Shown here: positions 49,881-61,010 of the stretch, in pieces | How the letters are laid out: the number at the start of each line of letters is the position of its first letter | How positions within the stretch are numbered: position 1 is the first letter of the stretch | Assembly: GCA_000333855.2 (NCBI GenBank) | Contig: CM007348.1 | Location: 130,956 to 194,955, forward strand | From: Endotrypanum monterogeii | Taxonomy: Eukaryota > Euglenozoa > Kinetoplastea > Trypanosomatida > Trypanosomatidae | Length of the DNA: 64,000 nucleotides | Direction of reading: 5' to 3' | Notes under the pieces: model-generated | The model's input: the letters and a program-made list of their open reading frames with translations, nothing else | What the model was told of the DNA's origin: nothing | Databases searched by the model: none | Position numbers and translations under genes: made by a program

Positions 49881-50636
49881 ATGATTACCGGAGGAGAGCG
49901 ACACCACGCGTCTTGTGCAGGCTTTCGTTGGTACAGAGGGAAGGTCGTACAATTCTCGTCGGATGCACAGATAGGGCTGGTGCGCCTTGCCACTTGCCTT
50001 TGGGGCGATACTGGAGCTGTTTTGAGTACTCCCGCCGTGGTCACGGCGAGGGAAGAAAGGCTGAGGCTGCGATGCCGAGCAGAGCATAGCCTTCGATGTG
50101 TGCCTTTCTCCTCTAAGCAGGTTTTTGTGGCACCACTTTCCTTTCCTGTGGAGGCAATGCATGACGAGACTGCCCTGGAGGCGGCCGCGACGTGTATATT
50201 TCCTTGCTATATCTCGTGTGGCTGTCCGGTTAACCTGCTCGTCTCGTCTGGGCACGACGTCTCGAATCTTTCCGAGATGGAAGAGGAGTCAGAGGATTGC
50301 ACACCGTTGCTGATGCAGGCAAAACGAGTGTACATACACGCATCTGTGGGCCATACGCACGATCTCAGTGGTACCCAACGGACTCCTCTCTATGCGTGCC
50401 TGCCGGGTGCCAGTTTCCAGTGCTGGCAAGACTACAACAAAGTCCTTGACGGGGTCTTGGACTCGAATGAAGGCAGATCTATTTTATCCCCTCATAAGCG
50501 CTTCACGGGAGTTTCCAGCCTTGACGTCAAAGTGCTGGAGCTGCTTAAGCTGACCGAGATTCTTGGGTGCGCTACAGACAGTGCCGGCGCGACTGGTGCG
50601 CACTCCACCCGCAATACGTCCAGGAAATCGTCATGA
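49881..50636 (+). CDS. Hypothetical protein
   Basis: A 251-residue protein not matched to any family. Composition is Cys-rich (about 12 cysteines) with no regular metal-binding spacing. Blocks include GKVVQFSSDAQIGLVRLATC (about 20-39), VFVAPLSFPVEAMHDETALE, then CYISCGCPVNLLVSSGHD and a C-terminal helix VKVLELLKLTEILGC (about 217-231) before a Ser/Thr tail. No signal peptide, no membrane segments. Support comes from the splice acceptor just upstream, the correct strand, and the length of the open frame; codon content is otherwise ordinary. Confidence 0.6.
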   Translation: MITGGERHHASCAGFRWYRGKVVQFSSDAQIGLVRLATCLWGDTGAVLSTPAVVTAREERLRLRCRAEHSLRCVPFSSKQVFVAPLSFPVEAMHDETALEAAATCIFPCYISCGCPVNLLVSSGHDVSNLSEMEEESEDCTPLLMQAKRVYIHASVGHTHDLSGTQRTPLYACLPGASFQCWQDYNKVLDGVLDSNEGRSILSPHKRFTGVSSLDVKVLELLKLTEILGCATDSAGATGAHSTRNTSRKSS

Positions 50637-52092
50637 GAGTTGTCGCATCCGAAGTCGGTGACGCGATCTCTCTTTTCCTTTCCCAAACTCTGAAGTGGAT
50701 GCTTCTTTGTTGTCGCAAGGGCCAACACACACTGATGGCAGAAAAAAGAAACAGCACACCCAAAGGCAGCAAGATGCTTTGGCCCAGAGGCGAGAAGGTA
50801 CGTCCTTTTTTTTTCATCGCGTTCAACATCAGAAGAAGACAAAAGAAAAATACACACACGCGCACACAGACTAACGAAAATCAATGTGTGGAAGATGCAG
50901 GTATTGGTGGCGCAGCGGGAACATAATTTGAGTTGGATTTTTAGCTACACGCCGTGATGATCTGCTTCGTATACATTTTTTTTCTAAAATGCAAATAATT
51001 GCCTGCTTCTGCAACTGCTGTTTATCGACATCCCGACAGTGTCTGTGGGTTTGTTGTTGACAAAAAAAAGAACAACAACAACAACGAAAACAATGGCGTG
51101 CTATAATGTCTGCTGCTCCTCCGGTACACAGGATGGGAGATCGAGGGAGATGGGGTGGGGGCGGGGGAAGAGTTGGCATGCTCATCACACGCGCGTTGTT
51201 ACCATTCACCTTCTTCTCTCTCCGACCTATCGATTTATTTCCTCTACCTCGTGAGACGATGTCCGGGGGACGAGGCGGGGGTGTGTCTCTTCGATAGGGA
51301 ACGATAGAAAAGAGTGTAATGGGCACATGGATGCAGTGTTTCTGCTCGAGTGTGTGTGTGTCGGAGGTGGGTGGGTGGGTGGGTGGGTAGGAAGGAGTTG
51401 GGAATGGTGAAGAACCAGGGTAGGCTATGGGTCAAAGGGGTGTCCAAAAGGTGCAGTAGCATGCGCAGTCGATACATGTTTTTTCTTTCGACTTTGTCGC
51501 CTTTCGCTACCAGTGCCGCTTCTCCTCCCTTTTTCCAGTTGGCGGCTGCAGTATTCGTATTTCCTGCCCCTGTGAGCTCCAGTACATCACACCTCCTCTG
51601 GTTGTCACTCAATTTCGTGAGCTTCCTCCTCCTTCCCGCGAACACAGAGGGAAAGGATTGCTGCACCGCAATAGCTGTGTAGCCTTTTTTTTTTTGATCC
51701 TCTCCCCCTCTGTGTGTTCACGTGTCGATATCTCAAACACATTGTATTATTACAATTGTTTTTTTTTTACCCAATGCACGGCATCACTTACGGGGTGACA
51801 TCACTCACCCCACTGCGCCACGTAACGCCCCTCGTCACTCGTCACTGCCTGTCTGACGCACGTGCTTTGCTCATAGCACCGTGTTGCCGCCATCGAATCG
51901 CACCTTCTCTTCCTCATTAAAAAAAAAAATATTCTCCTCTCTTTTTCCAGGTATCCCACAGCTTTCGCAAATACAGAGAAGCAGAAGACACACTCACTAT
52001 TGCCAGCATTGTTCTCTGTTTTTTTTTTCCTTCGTCAAATAATAGTCATCCTTTTTTCCCTACACATTTTTTTGTCCATAACACAGGCAATC
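50637..52092. other. Intergenic region
   Basis: No gene recognised. GTGGG tandem units (about 51366-51388), T-runs near 51687-51696 and 51763, and the RBP16 splice acceptor at the end. Confidence 0.5.
52064..52086 (+). promoter_or_regulatory. Predicted spliced-leader acceptor of RBP16
   Basis: CATTTTTTTGTCCATAACAC then AG at 52085-52086, six bases before the ATG at 52093, preceded by more T-rich sequence. Confidence 0.6.
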
Positions 52093-52530
52093 ATGTTCCG
52101 TATTTCTGCTGTGTCTCGCATTGCGCCGACCCTCGCGCTCATGAACACCGGCAAGGTGGTCTCGTGGATGAGCGGCCGTGGTTTTGGATTTATCGAAGAC
52201 GATGCAGACAAAAAGCAACACTTCGTCCACTTCTCTGCCCTACAGACGGAGACGGGTGGATACCGCGCACTCGCCGTTGATCAAGTGGTCGAGTTTGAGG
52301 TGGCTTCGCAAGATGGGCGCACCCGTGCTGAGAACGTGACTGCTCCCGGCGGTGCGAAACTCCCCTCTGGTCCCCGCCCGCCGGAGGGCGCTTCCGGCGG
52401 CCGTGGTGGATTCGGCGGTGGCCGGGGACGTGGTCGTGGCCGTGGTGGCCGCAACTACAACGACCGCCAGGACCGCGGCGGCGACCGCGAGGGTGACCGC
52501 CAACACAACAACTTCAGTGATGAGTTCTAG
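52093..52530 (+). CDS. RBP16: RBP16, mitochondrial Y-box RNA-binding protein
   Basis: A 145-residue protein with the exact plan of kinetoplastid RBP16: a short import leader (MFRISAVSRIAPTLALM), a cold-shock domain from about residue 18 to 88, and a Gly/Arg-rich tail. The CSD has both RNP motifs: SGRGFGFIE (27-35) and HFVHFSAL (43-50). The tail has RGG/GRGRGRGG repeats and ends DRQHNNFSDEF. RBP16 binds the oligo(U) tail of guide RNAs and mitochondrial mRNAs, stimulates U insertion/deletion editing and stabilises some never-edited transcripts. RGG arginines in the T. brucei protein are methylated, which is expected here too. The ATG at 52093 is preferred because the leader then has the right length and a splice acceptor lies just upstream. 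Confidence 0.95.
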   Translation: MFRISAVSRIAPTLALMNTGKVVSWMSGRGFGFIEDDADKKQHFVHFSALQTETGGYRALAVDQVVEFEVASQDGRTRAENVTAPGGAKLPSGPRPPEGASGGRGGFGGGRGRGRGRGGRNYNDRQDRGGDREGDRQHNNFSDEF

Positions 52531-52694
52531 ATGACAGAAACAGAGTCCAGTCCGAGAAAGTAAAGGTAGTCGTGTGCTATTCTTGTCTGCTGCCGTCTGC
52601 GGAATGTCGCAGAAAGAGATACAGAGTTCGCTGCAGCCCACTTGGGTTCACTATTCTTGTTTGTTTCAACATGCGTACACCCATTATCTCCGAG

Positions 52695-52731
<37 letters not shown>

Positions 52732-53678
52732 NNNNNNNNNNNNNNNNNNNNNNNNNNNNNNNNNNNNNNNNNNNNNNNNNNNNNNNNNNNNNNNNNNNNN
52801 NNNNNNNNNNNNNNNNNNNNNNNNNNNNNNNNNNNNNNNNNNNNNNNNNNNNNNNNNNNNNNNNNNNNNNNNNNNNNNNNNNNNNNNNNNNNNNNNNNNN
52901 NNNNNNNNNNNNNNNNNNNNNNNNNNNNNNNNNNNNNNNNNNNNNNNNNNNNNNNNNNNNNNNNNNNNNNNNNNNNNNNNNNNNNNNNNNNNNNNNNNNN
53001 NNNNNNNNNNNNNNNNNNNNNNNNNNNNNNNNNNNNNNNNNNNNNNNNNNNNNNNNNNNNNNNNNNNNNNNNNNNNNNNNNNNNNNNNNNNNNNNNNNNN
53101 NNNNNNNNNNNNNNNNNNNNNNNNNNNNNNNNNNNNNNNNNNNNNNNNNNNNNNNNNNNNNNNNNNNNNNNNNNNNNNNNNNNNNNNNNNNNNNNNNNNN
53201 NNNNNNNNNNNNNNNNNNNNNNNNNNNNNNNNNNNNNNNNNNNNNNNNNNNNNNNNNNNNNNNNNNNNNNNNNNNNNNNNNNNNNNNNNNNNNNNNNNNN
53301 NNNNNNNNNNNNNNNNNNNNNNNNNNNNNNNNNNNNNNNNNNNNNNNNNNNNNNNNNNNNNNNNNNNNNNNNNNNNNNNNNNNNNNNNNNNNNNNNNNNN
53401 NNNNNNNNNNNNNNNNNNNNNNNNNNNNNNNNNNNNNNNNNNNNNNNNNNNNNNNNNNNNNNNNNNNNNNNNNNNNNNNNNNNNNNNNNNNNNNNNNNNN
53501 NNNNNNNNNNNNNNNNNNNNNNNNNNNNNNNNNNNNNNNNNNNNNNNNNNNNNNNNNNNNNNNNNNNNNNNNNNNNNNNNNNNNNNNNNNNNNNNNNNNN
53601 NNNNNNNNNNNNNNNNNNNNNNNNNNNNNNNNNNNNNNNNNNNNNNNNNNNNNNNNNNNNNNNNNNNNNNNNNNNNNN
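52732..53678. other. Assembly gap (947 N)
   Basis: Undetermined bases, entered directly from a (TA)n tract and left 22 bases before another, so the assembly broke at TA repeats. Confidence 0.99.
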
Positions 53679-53698
53679 CTTCCACCATTGTTCAGGTG

Positions 53699-53732
<34 letters not shown>

Positions 53733-54903
53733 AAAAAGATGGGTTTTGGTTTGTCTCTTGTTTAATTCTTCCCTCTTTTGTAGTCTCAAAATGTGTGTGT
53801 CATTCTTCTGTGTGCACTAAAGGTATGTCATGGATTCTCACCCTTGCGTTTCGTGCGTGCTTCCCTCTTTTTTCGGCTACGCTTTTTTTTTTTTGTTGTG
53901 TGTGTGTTTGTGTTTGTGTGTTTTGTTTCTCGGTCGTCCTCCTCTTTCTTTCTTCCTATTCTGCAGCGCCGAGGAGTTCATCTTTCGATGGCCCAATCGA
54001 CTCGAACAGTTTTTTTTCAGTGCCCGCTCTTTCCTCTTTCGGTGTTGACACGTGGTGTGTGCTACACAGGCATCATGCTCGCTGTTTCTTTTTCGAGGGG
54101 GAAGGGACGTGGAGCTTCGGGGGGAGGTGCAACCTGTCAGGTGTGTGAGTATCGGAGGTTGCGGCCTTCAGTCATGTCGCAGCAGTCGCTACGAAGCACA
54201 CGCCGGGGGAGGGAGGGGCAGGGGTGATCGTTATATGGAAGAGAGGAGCCAGAGACACGGACGCGCATAATAGCTCAGGTTTCGGTACGAAGGGTAGCAA
54301 CAAAGGGGGAGGAAACAACCAACGGCAACCATGGCGCACCTATCACTGGTGTCTTTGACGAATTGAACATGCATATGGCTGTGTGAATGGTGCTGGGGAG
54401 AAGTGCTACTTCACGCAAAGGTTCTAAGAGCGGGAATAGGGTATAAATTGATCGATAACACACGTGGTGCTCTCATCACATTCTTCAAAACCTTCGTGAC
54501 GGGGCTTTGTTCTATCAAAGGGAGGGCGGGGGGGGTGGGAGGTTGTGCCGGTGCATCATGGACTGCAATTTCTGCGAAAGGATGCCCGGTTCGTTTTTGT
54601 CGGCGCCTTTATTCCTGAGGCCGGAGGAATGTGCGGCGCTTCGCAGCCAAATACGATGGGGGGCTGACTAGCTTGTCAGTATCACAAAGGGTTTCTTCAT
54701 GGGAAAAGCGGGTAGGGATGAGGAGCTTGTTTGTCAGTGGTTCGGTCACGCATGGCTCATTATTGTGCTCACTGCGTAACCTTCCCTTTGGTCCTTTTCC
54801 GATGCCTTTGTTTCACCTGCTCCTATCATCATGGCAGCGAACCAGCTGTGATGTATCATGTAGTGCGTTCTGCATCTTCTCTTATGCATCTCCTCCGTCT
54901 CTT

Positions 54904-54904
<1 letters not shown>

Positions 54905-54941
<37 letters not shown>
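54905..54941. repeat. (TA)n microsatellite
   Basis: Uninterrupted alternating T/A for about 37 bases, followed by degenerate AAATATATATAAATATATT. Confidence 0.9.
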
Positions 54942-54948
<7 letters not shown>

Positions 54949-56428
54949 TATAAATATATTGTTCTTTGCGTGAAGGAAGGCCTTTTCATGGACACAGCTG
55001 CAAGAGGTGCTTTCACGACCGCTGCTGCGGAGAAGGGGAGGGGTGTCCACCTCTCATCTTCGCCCATTTGTCTAAATGAAGACACCCACACTTGCCCTGC
55101 CGTTCATTCTCTTCTCAGTCGTGGTGATATCTTCCCCGACAGCGATATTGTCAGCTAGCACATTTACCGGCATCACTTCATCTCTACGACTTGCCTCTCT
55201 CGCAGGCGCACACCCGGCCGAGCAGGCACTAATAGCATACAGCGTACTACTTCACCAACACACAAAGGTATTCAAAGGTTAGCACTCAGCTGCAAAAAAA
55301 AAAAAAATCACCACAGAGAGCGAAGTGGGAGTGGGATTAGGAGGACGGAAGTCAGTGCAACACATTCAGAACAGAGGCCGCGCTGACGTCTACATTCCCT
55401 TTACGCATATGTAAGCTCTTCATGCATACATACAGATGCTTCAGGAGTGCCGGCAGGGTAGCCGTTGCACTTTTTCCTTCACATCGTTTGCTTATCTTTA
55501 GAAACAACAACAAAAGATGTGTTGTCTATTTTTCAACTTTTTTTTTTCTCTTCTTCCTGCGTCTGTGTGTGTGTCGTAGTTTTTTTTTTTGTGTGTGGTT
55601 TGCCTCATCACTGCTTCCCCTATCACTCGACATCCCCACATATATCCGTGCCTTTTTTTTTTTTTTCTATCCCCCTTGTGTTCTATCTTCATGGGAAGAG
55701 TTCAGGATCTGTGACTCGATAACCTCTGCACAATAGGCTAGTGCCTCGACAAGGTTTCCCCCTTCACCTCTACCCTCTCTTTTCCGAGATGTTGCGTCCC
55801 TCCATATGGACACGTCATTTACATCTTCGCCTCTGTCTTCTCATTTCCCTTCCTCAGTTTTCGAAAGAATAGAAACAAAGAAATAATCAACTCAGTGTTG
55901 TGTGTCAGTGCACGTCTGCTCCTACTACCGTTCACCTCTTTTTTTTCCCCCTCTTGCTCTTTGATCTTGTCGGCTGCTGTTGTGTTTATCCCTCAGACAA
56001 CCCCACATGAGGCGTGGGGGGGGGGGAGGGACTTCACAAGCCCCCCTTTTTTATTATTATGTATTTTTATGACTCTTTCGTTTGCCACAGGATCCGCTGC
56101 CTCCGGGCCCCTCCTACCGAGACGAATAAAGGAATGCACATTTCCCCTCCCTTTTTCCCCCTTTTTTCATCTCTCCAGTCAAGCGCCAGAAAACGTCTCT
56201 CCTTGGCTCTCGCCTGTCTCCTCTTTTTTTTTTTTTTCGTGGTGCGCGGGCGTGTTTTAACCCCCCCTTTTTTTTCCTACTCACTAGAGGAGGGCTTCCG
56301 CGTGCGTTTCATGCACGACACTGCTTCAGCAGAGGCATCATCGACCTACACACACACACACACACCCTATATATATATATATATATATATATAGTCAAAT
56401 ATCTAAGCGAGTAGCGCGGGGGGACTTC

Positions 56429-58024
56429 ATGTCGTCATCAGATTCGCTGCAGCCCTTCGAGCTGCGCTCGGCAAACTTATCAAAAATACCGATGATCCCG
56501 GTACTGGCCATCAAGCAAGCAGTGATCCCGTCGTGCACATCGCCGGTAGCGGGAAGATCAGAGGCCGTACCCTCCCCATCGCTCATCTCGAAGCAGGCCC
56601 CACAGGGTGTGGGGCAGCGAAACAAAACGCGTGCTGTACTTAGCGAGGTGGGTGATATCAGACAGCACTACAGCGAGTCCAACGGCGTCACGCCTGTCTC
56701 GGACGATGGACGGCTCTCCGGCGAAACCGAGTTGGTGTGCGCGCAGTTTCGATTTCACGAAAACACGGAGGATTGTGAGTGTCCCATGTGTGCGCTCGCG
56801 CTTTACAGCGCCTACATGTACCGTGATCAACGTCGTGCCTCTCCGCACGTGATGGCGGCGCGGCCTTCACCCGAGTACGTCTTGGCCCAGGATGGGTCAC
56901 TGCCACCCTTGGCGCCGGTGTACAAACCAGAAGGCGTATCAGTGTGCCCGGTCTATTCCGCGTTTGGTTTCTGCCCCTTTCTCAGCGGTTGTTTTCTCCC
57001 GCACGACGAGGGCAGCTGTGCCCCCGCGCGTGTGTCGCAACTGGCCTCCGCAGAGGATGAGGTCAATCGGCTGACGCAGCGCGCCGCAGAGTTGCAGGAC
57101 AGTGATGTGTGGGGGTGTGACGTGTGCGGCTACAGTTCGATAGACGAGTCTTGCGAGGTGGCGCTGGGTACGGAACATTATTTTCGTCAGTGCCCTCGTT
57201 GCACATGTATGTGTTTTTTCCCGTACATTACGTACCTCGTTGAGCACATCTTGTCCAGTATCGGCGATGATTATCAGCTCTATAAGACGGAGGTGGACCG
57301 CTACCGGCTACAGCTGCCGGACTTACTCAAGATTCCTTTTAGCTTTGAGGCCCACCGCGTTGCGAGCATTGTGTTCGCGTGGAGTCTTCTCACCCCGGTG
57401 CACGCGCGTGATGCGATGAACAGCATCGTGCGCGAGTTTCCGGATATCGAGTCCATCATCAGCATCGGGAGCGGCGCTGGTTACATTGAACATATTTTCA
57501 ATCGTGTCATGCACGAGGTCCCGCTGCGCGAGGAATGGTCGGTGGATCGAAGCCGCTTTCTACGAACATCTTTTGACGACGTGCGGTGCGATTTTTACGG
57601 TGAGCGTGTTATTCCGATCTTCGCCTTCGACGCGCTCGCGTTACAGAAGACGTACAGTGTTCACGTGTCCATTGGCGGCCCGATCTCGCTCTACTCGCTT
57701 AATTGCAAGAAGTCGGTGCTGCTCCTCTGCTGGCCCCCGTTCGGCTCCCGGGAGCGGGAGGAGAGCTCGATGGGTTTTGAGGCGCTCGAGTACTACACTC
57801 GAGAAGGTGGCACAATGCTCATCTACATTGGGGATACCGCTGCCACGGGCGACTGGCGTTTCCACATGCTGCTCAAGTCCCACTACAAGCTTCTACGAGA
57901 CTATCCGGTGCGCCGAGAGCTGCGTCGATGGCACCCACAGGAAATGGGTTTTGTTTATGCCGGCAACGACACCATCGGTGTCTACCAACTTCGCAGCACG
58001 CCCTTGCCATCGGTGAGTTTCTAG
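56429..58024 (+). CDS. CCCH zinc-finger / zinc-ribbon protein with methyltransferase-like domain
   Basis: A 531-residue protein with three visible parts. First, one CCCH finger of the C-x8-C-x5-C-x3-H type (C173, C182, C188, H192), a class that binds RNA and is abundant among kinetoplastid mRNA regulators. Second, a zinc-ribbon-like module (C230, C233, C255, C258, with C260 and C262 close by). Third, a C-terminal domain with IISIGSGAGYIEHIF (343-357), a Rossmann Gly-rich motif of SAM-dependent methyltransferases, followed by VLLLCWPPFGS (430-440) and GGTMLIYIGDTAATGDWRF (460-478). From memory the WPP/IYIGE arrangement occurs in an uncharacterised methyltransferase-like family of fungi, plants and protists. 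Two cysteines in the ECPMC motif (about 116-121) may be part of a further site. Linking CCCH and methyltransferase modules suggests an RNA-directed enzyme; substrate unknown. ATG at 56429. Confidence 0.82.
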   Translation: MSSSDSLQPFELRSANLSKIPMIPVLAIKQAVIPSCTSPVAGRSEAVPSPSLISKQAPQGVGQRNKTRAVLSEVGDIRQHYSESNGVTPVSDDGRLSGETELVCAQFRFHENTEDCECPMCALALYSAYMYRDQRRASPHVMAARPSPEYVLAQDGSLPPLAPVYKPEGVSVCPVYSAFGFCPFLSGCFLPHDEGSCAPARVSQLASAEDEVNRLTQRAAELQDSDVWGCDVCGYSSIDESCEVALGTEHYFRQCPRCTCMCFFPYITYLVEHILSSIGDDYQLYKTEVDRYRLQLPDLLKIPFSFEAHRVASIVFAWSLLTPVHARDAMNSIVREFPDIESIISIGSGAGYIEHIFNRVMHEVPLREEWSVDRSRFLRTSFDDVRCDFYGERVIPIFAFDALALQKTYSVHVSIGGPISLYSLNCKKSVLLLCWPPFGSREREESSMGFEALEYYTREGGTMLIYIGDTAATGDWRFHMLLKSHYKLLRDYPVRRELRRWHPQEMGFVYAGNDTIGVYQLRSTPLPSVSF

Positions 58025-60965
58025 GAAGAAAAAAAAACACCCCCCCCTATCTTGAAGAGTGGGATACGGAGGAGGACGAGGAGGAGGAGGGGCGGGGCAT
58101 GGAGAGATTGCCCACTCCACTTTTTTCCGGGCAGAGGCGACGCCTTCAAAATATGCGACTCCTTTTATACATTAGTCGCCAGGAAGTAATCCCATCAGAA
58201 AAAAAGCGAAATGGATTCGAGCCTTAACGGTGACGAGTCGTTTGCATCGTTTCTGTTTTTCTCTCTCACACATATTTATGAGCGTCACCTTGGGCGTACA
58301 TGTGTGCACCCGCGTGTGTGTTTTCTCATCCTTCTACATATGTGTATACATATACACATATGCGTTGCGAAGGCGGGTGTCACTTGAATGCTCAGAGCAA
58401 AAGAAAATCAACACACACACCCACACACGGGTGCGCCAGCATGCAAAGCTGACCAAAGCTCCACAAAGATAAGGGGGTGAGGTAGGCGTTCAGAAGAGGC
58501 AAAAAGAAATTCGAAAAAAAAAGCGCACATGCGGATGAAGGCAAGCTGCCTTTGCGTACGCGGGTTAATCTCGGATGTGGTGAGGTAAGTTGAGGGCTGG
58601 AAAGGAATGAGCCGAGAATCACAGTGCTTCGTTTCCGCTAGTTAGGCCTATTCGTCAAAAAAAAAAGGGAGAAAGTCATGTAACCTGAGAGGAGGCGTTG
58701 GGTGGGAGTTCTTTTCGGGCTATGCTGAGCTGAAAAAAAAAAGCAGCGGGCTCCTGTATTTTTTTTTTTCCGCTTGTTTATATACATATATCATGTCCAG
58801 CTTTCTTTGTTTTCTTTTCGAAGTGATTCGGGGACTTCTCAGCCTCGAGGAGGAAGCGAAATGGTAAGCAACACGGAGAGGAAAAGGGGGACGTGCAGGC
58901 TACTGTATGCGCTTTTATCAAAATGCTTTTGAATTTCGTTGATTGACGACGAGATGAATAATTCTGCCTCTTGTTCTCTTTTTTTTTTTCCGACACGGAG
59001 AGGTGTGCTTTTATGTGCTCTTGGATAAGGTGTCCTTCACCGTCTGGGAACGCTGAGAAAGAAAAAGAAAGTACTCTGTCCGAGTTTGTACGTGCCCTCC
59101 CCCCTTTTTTTTTGTTGCATCTTTGTTGCACGAATTGGTCTCCTTCACTCTCCTCTTCTTATTTGTCAGCGCGTGTGTGCCCTTTTTCTTTCCACATTTG
59201 TTTTTGCAGTGATGTGAGATTGCCAGTGTCGGTCTGTATTGTTAACGTTTATTTATTGTTTATTTATCAAAAAAATTTTTTTTGACCTTTTCACGGTTTC
59301 CTCATTTTCATTTTTTTTTATTTTGGAAGGGTTGGCGGTGGGGGAGTAGAGATGCTGTGTGGTCTGCCTGTGTGTTCAAGAGAACGAGTTGGTGAATGGG
59401 CCAGAGTTCAAAAAAAAGAAAATTGAATCGTTTTTTTTTATTTTCCACTTTAACCCCCGACTCCTTTTTTCCCCTGTCGAGGACGTCTCATCTTCAATCT
59501 CTCCTCCCCCCCTTCACAGTTGAACGCTCTAAAGGGGAGAGGGGGGGGATACCCCAGTCTGGTGGCTCGGCTGTCTTAAATCCTGTCGAAGAAATAGGCA
59601 GTTTACATTCACTTTGTGCACTACGAACGGCTTCGGATCTTGGCAGGGTCGCGCACCGAAGACATCGAAATTCATAAGAGTGTGTTTATAAGGATGTAGG
59701 CGAGGAAATCTGGAGCGGAATAGCACGGGTAGTGGGCCTGCAGCAATGGTTAGGGTTGCATCGCCTGTGTGGTGTGTGTATAATGGGAGAGATCTGTACT
59801 TACGTCACCTAATGCTAACTGTCTTGTGTTTGAGGATCCATCGGGCAATCGCGAGGGATGCACCGTGGGTTAAATTAACGTCACGGAAATCGTTGGAAAA
59901 AGGATCTGTGAGGCGAGGGAGTGTAACGTGTACGACAGGGAAAGACCCTACCCAGCTACTCCATGGCGGCAATGTTTCAACGAACAGGCGCATGGGGGTA
60001 GGTAAGGGATCAGTGTTGCCTCTCAGCGCCTGTAAGTTGATCTCGTAAGCCCTGGCATTCGGGATTGCTGTTCTTTAACTGGATTTTTTTTTTTTTGGTT
60101 CGGTCACTCGTCTTTCCTGCCGTGTGTCGCCTCCGTTTCTTTGACGTGCAAATGTTCTTTTCTGACCTTTGCCGGGCGCACATCCAGATGTGAATTTGAG
60201 GCGAAAGGATAAGAAGGGAAAAAAAATGTTTTGATTTAGTGGTCACTTTTTCGCTTTTTTTTTCGATGTGTAGCGTTCTCCGATGGTCATACATGTTCAC
60301 AGGCGCGCGTTTCGTTTCATGCACTCCTCTTCCTATTGTTTCCCTTGTTTTCTTAGGATGAACAGGGTTGTGGTTGCAGTATGCCATTCCCTCGTGTTCC
60401 GTCTTTTAGTTTCGTTTGGTGTGTGTGTGTGTGTGTGTGTTCTTTTTATCCCTTCCCTCTACTTTCCTCCATTCGTTGTGTTTTTTTTTTTATATCTCCA
60501 CTTGGCGCTCTCGGCTCCGCTGAGTGAAGGGGTTTGAAGGTCACAAAATGGATACCATTGGCCCCCCTCCCCTCCTCTTTGTCATGCATCCCCCTATTGA
60601 TGCAGATGCAAATTTACGTACAAGGGGCACACGAGGTAAATACACAATGGATGCAACCTCACTTCCCTTCTATGGAAAGCAAAGAACGAAAATATGCGAG
60701 TTCTCTGTTTTTTTTTCTTTTTTTACTGTGGAGGACATTGTGTTGGTAGTCTCATATGTTCGTTGAGCGGGCACGTCGGTTGTCTATATATGTATGTGTA
60801 TATATATATATATATATATACAGATACTTACAAGCTCAAGTAGATGTATATGTGTCTGTGTCTGTGTCTTTGCATTCATGTAGGGGGATACGGTTGACGA
60901 ATATTAGCTCATTCAAACAACAATAAAGAGGAAACAGCTGATCATTTACGTTCTGGTCACCTCTC

Positions 60966-61010
60966 GGGAGGGAGGGAGGGGGAGGGAGGGAGGGAGGGAG
61001 GGAGGAGGGG
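60966..61010. repeat. GGGA tandem repeat
   Basis: Repeated GGGA units (with some GGGGGA) on the plus strand, similar to the tract at about 6546-6579. Confidence 0.85.

Larger units (their letters stand above)
52531..56428. other. Long intergenic region with assembly gap
   Basis: No gene recognised in the known bases. Contains (TA)n on both sides of the gap (52696-52731 and 53700-53729), (TA)n at 54905-54941 and 56370-56393, GT/TTTG repeats near 53895-53925, and T-runs. The gap could hide a small gene. Confidence 0.5.

Noticed and set aside
52572..54148. Very long frames spanning the 947-N gap
   Set aside because: Artefact of translating N; the flanks are TA repeats.
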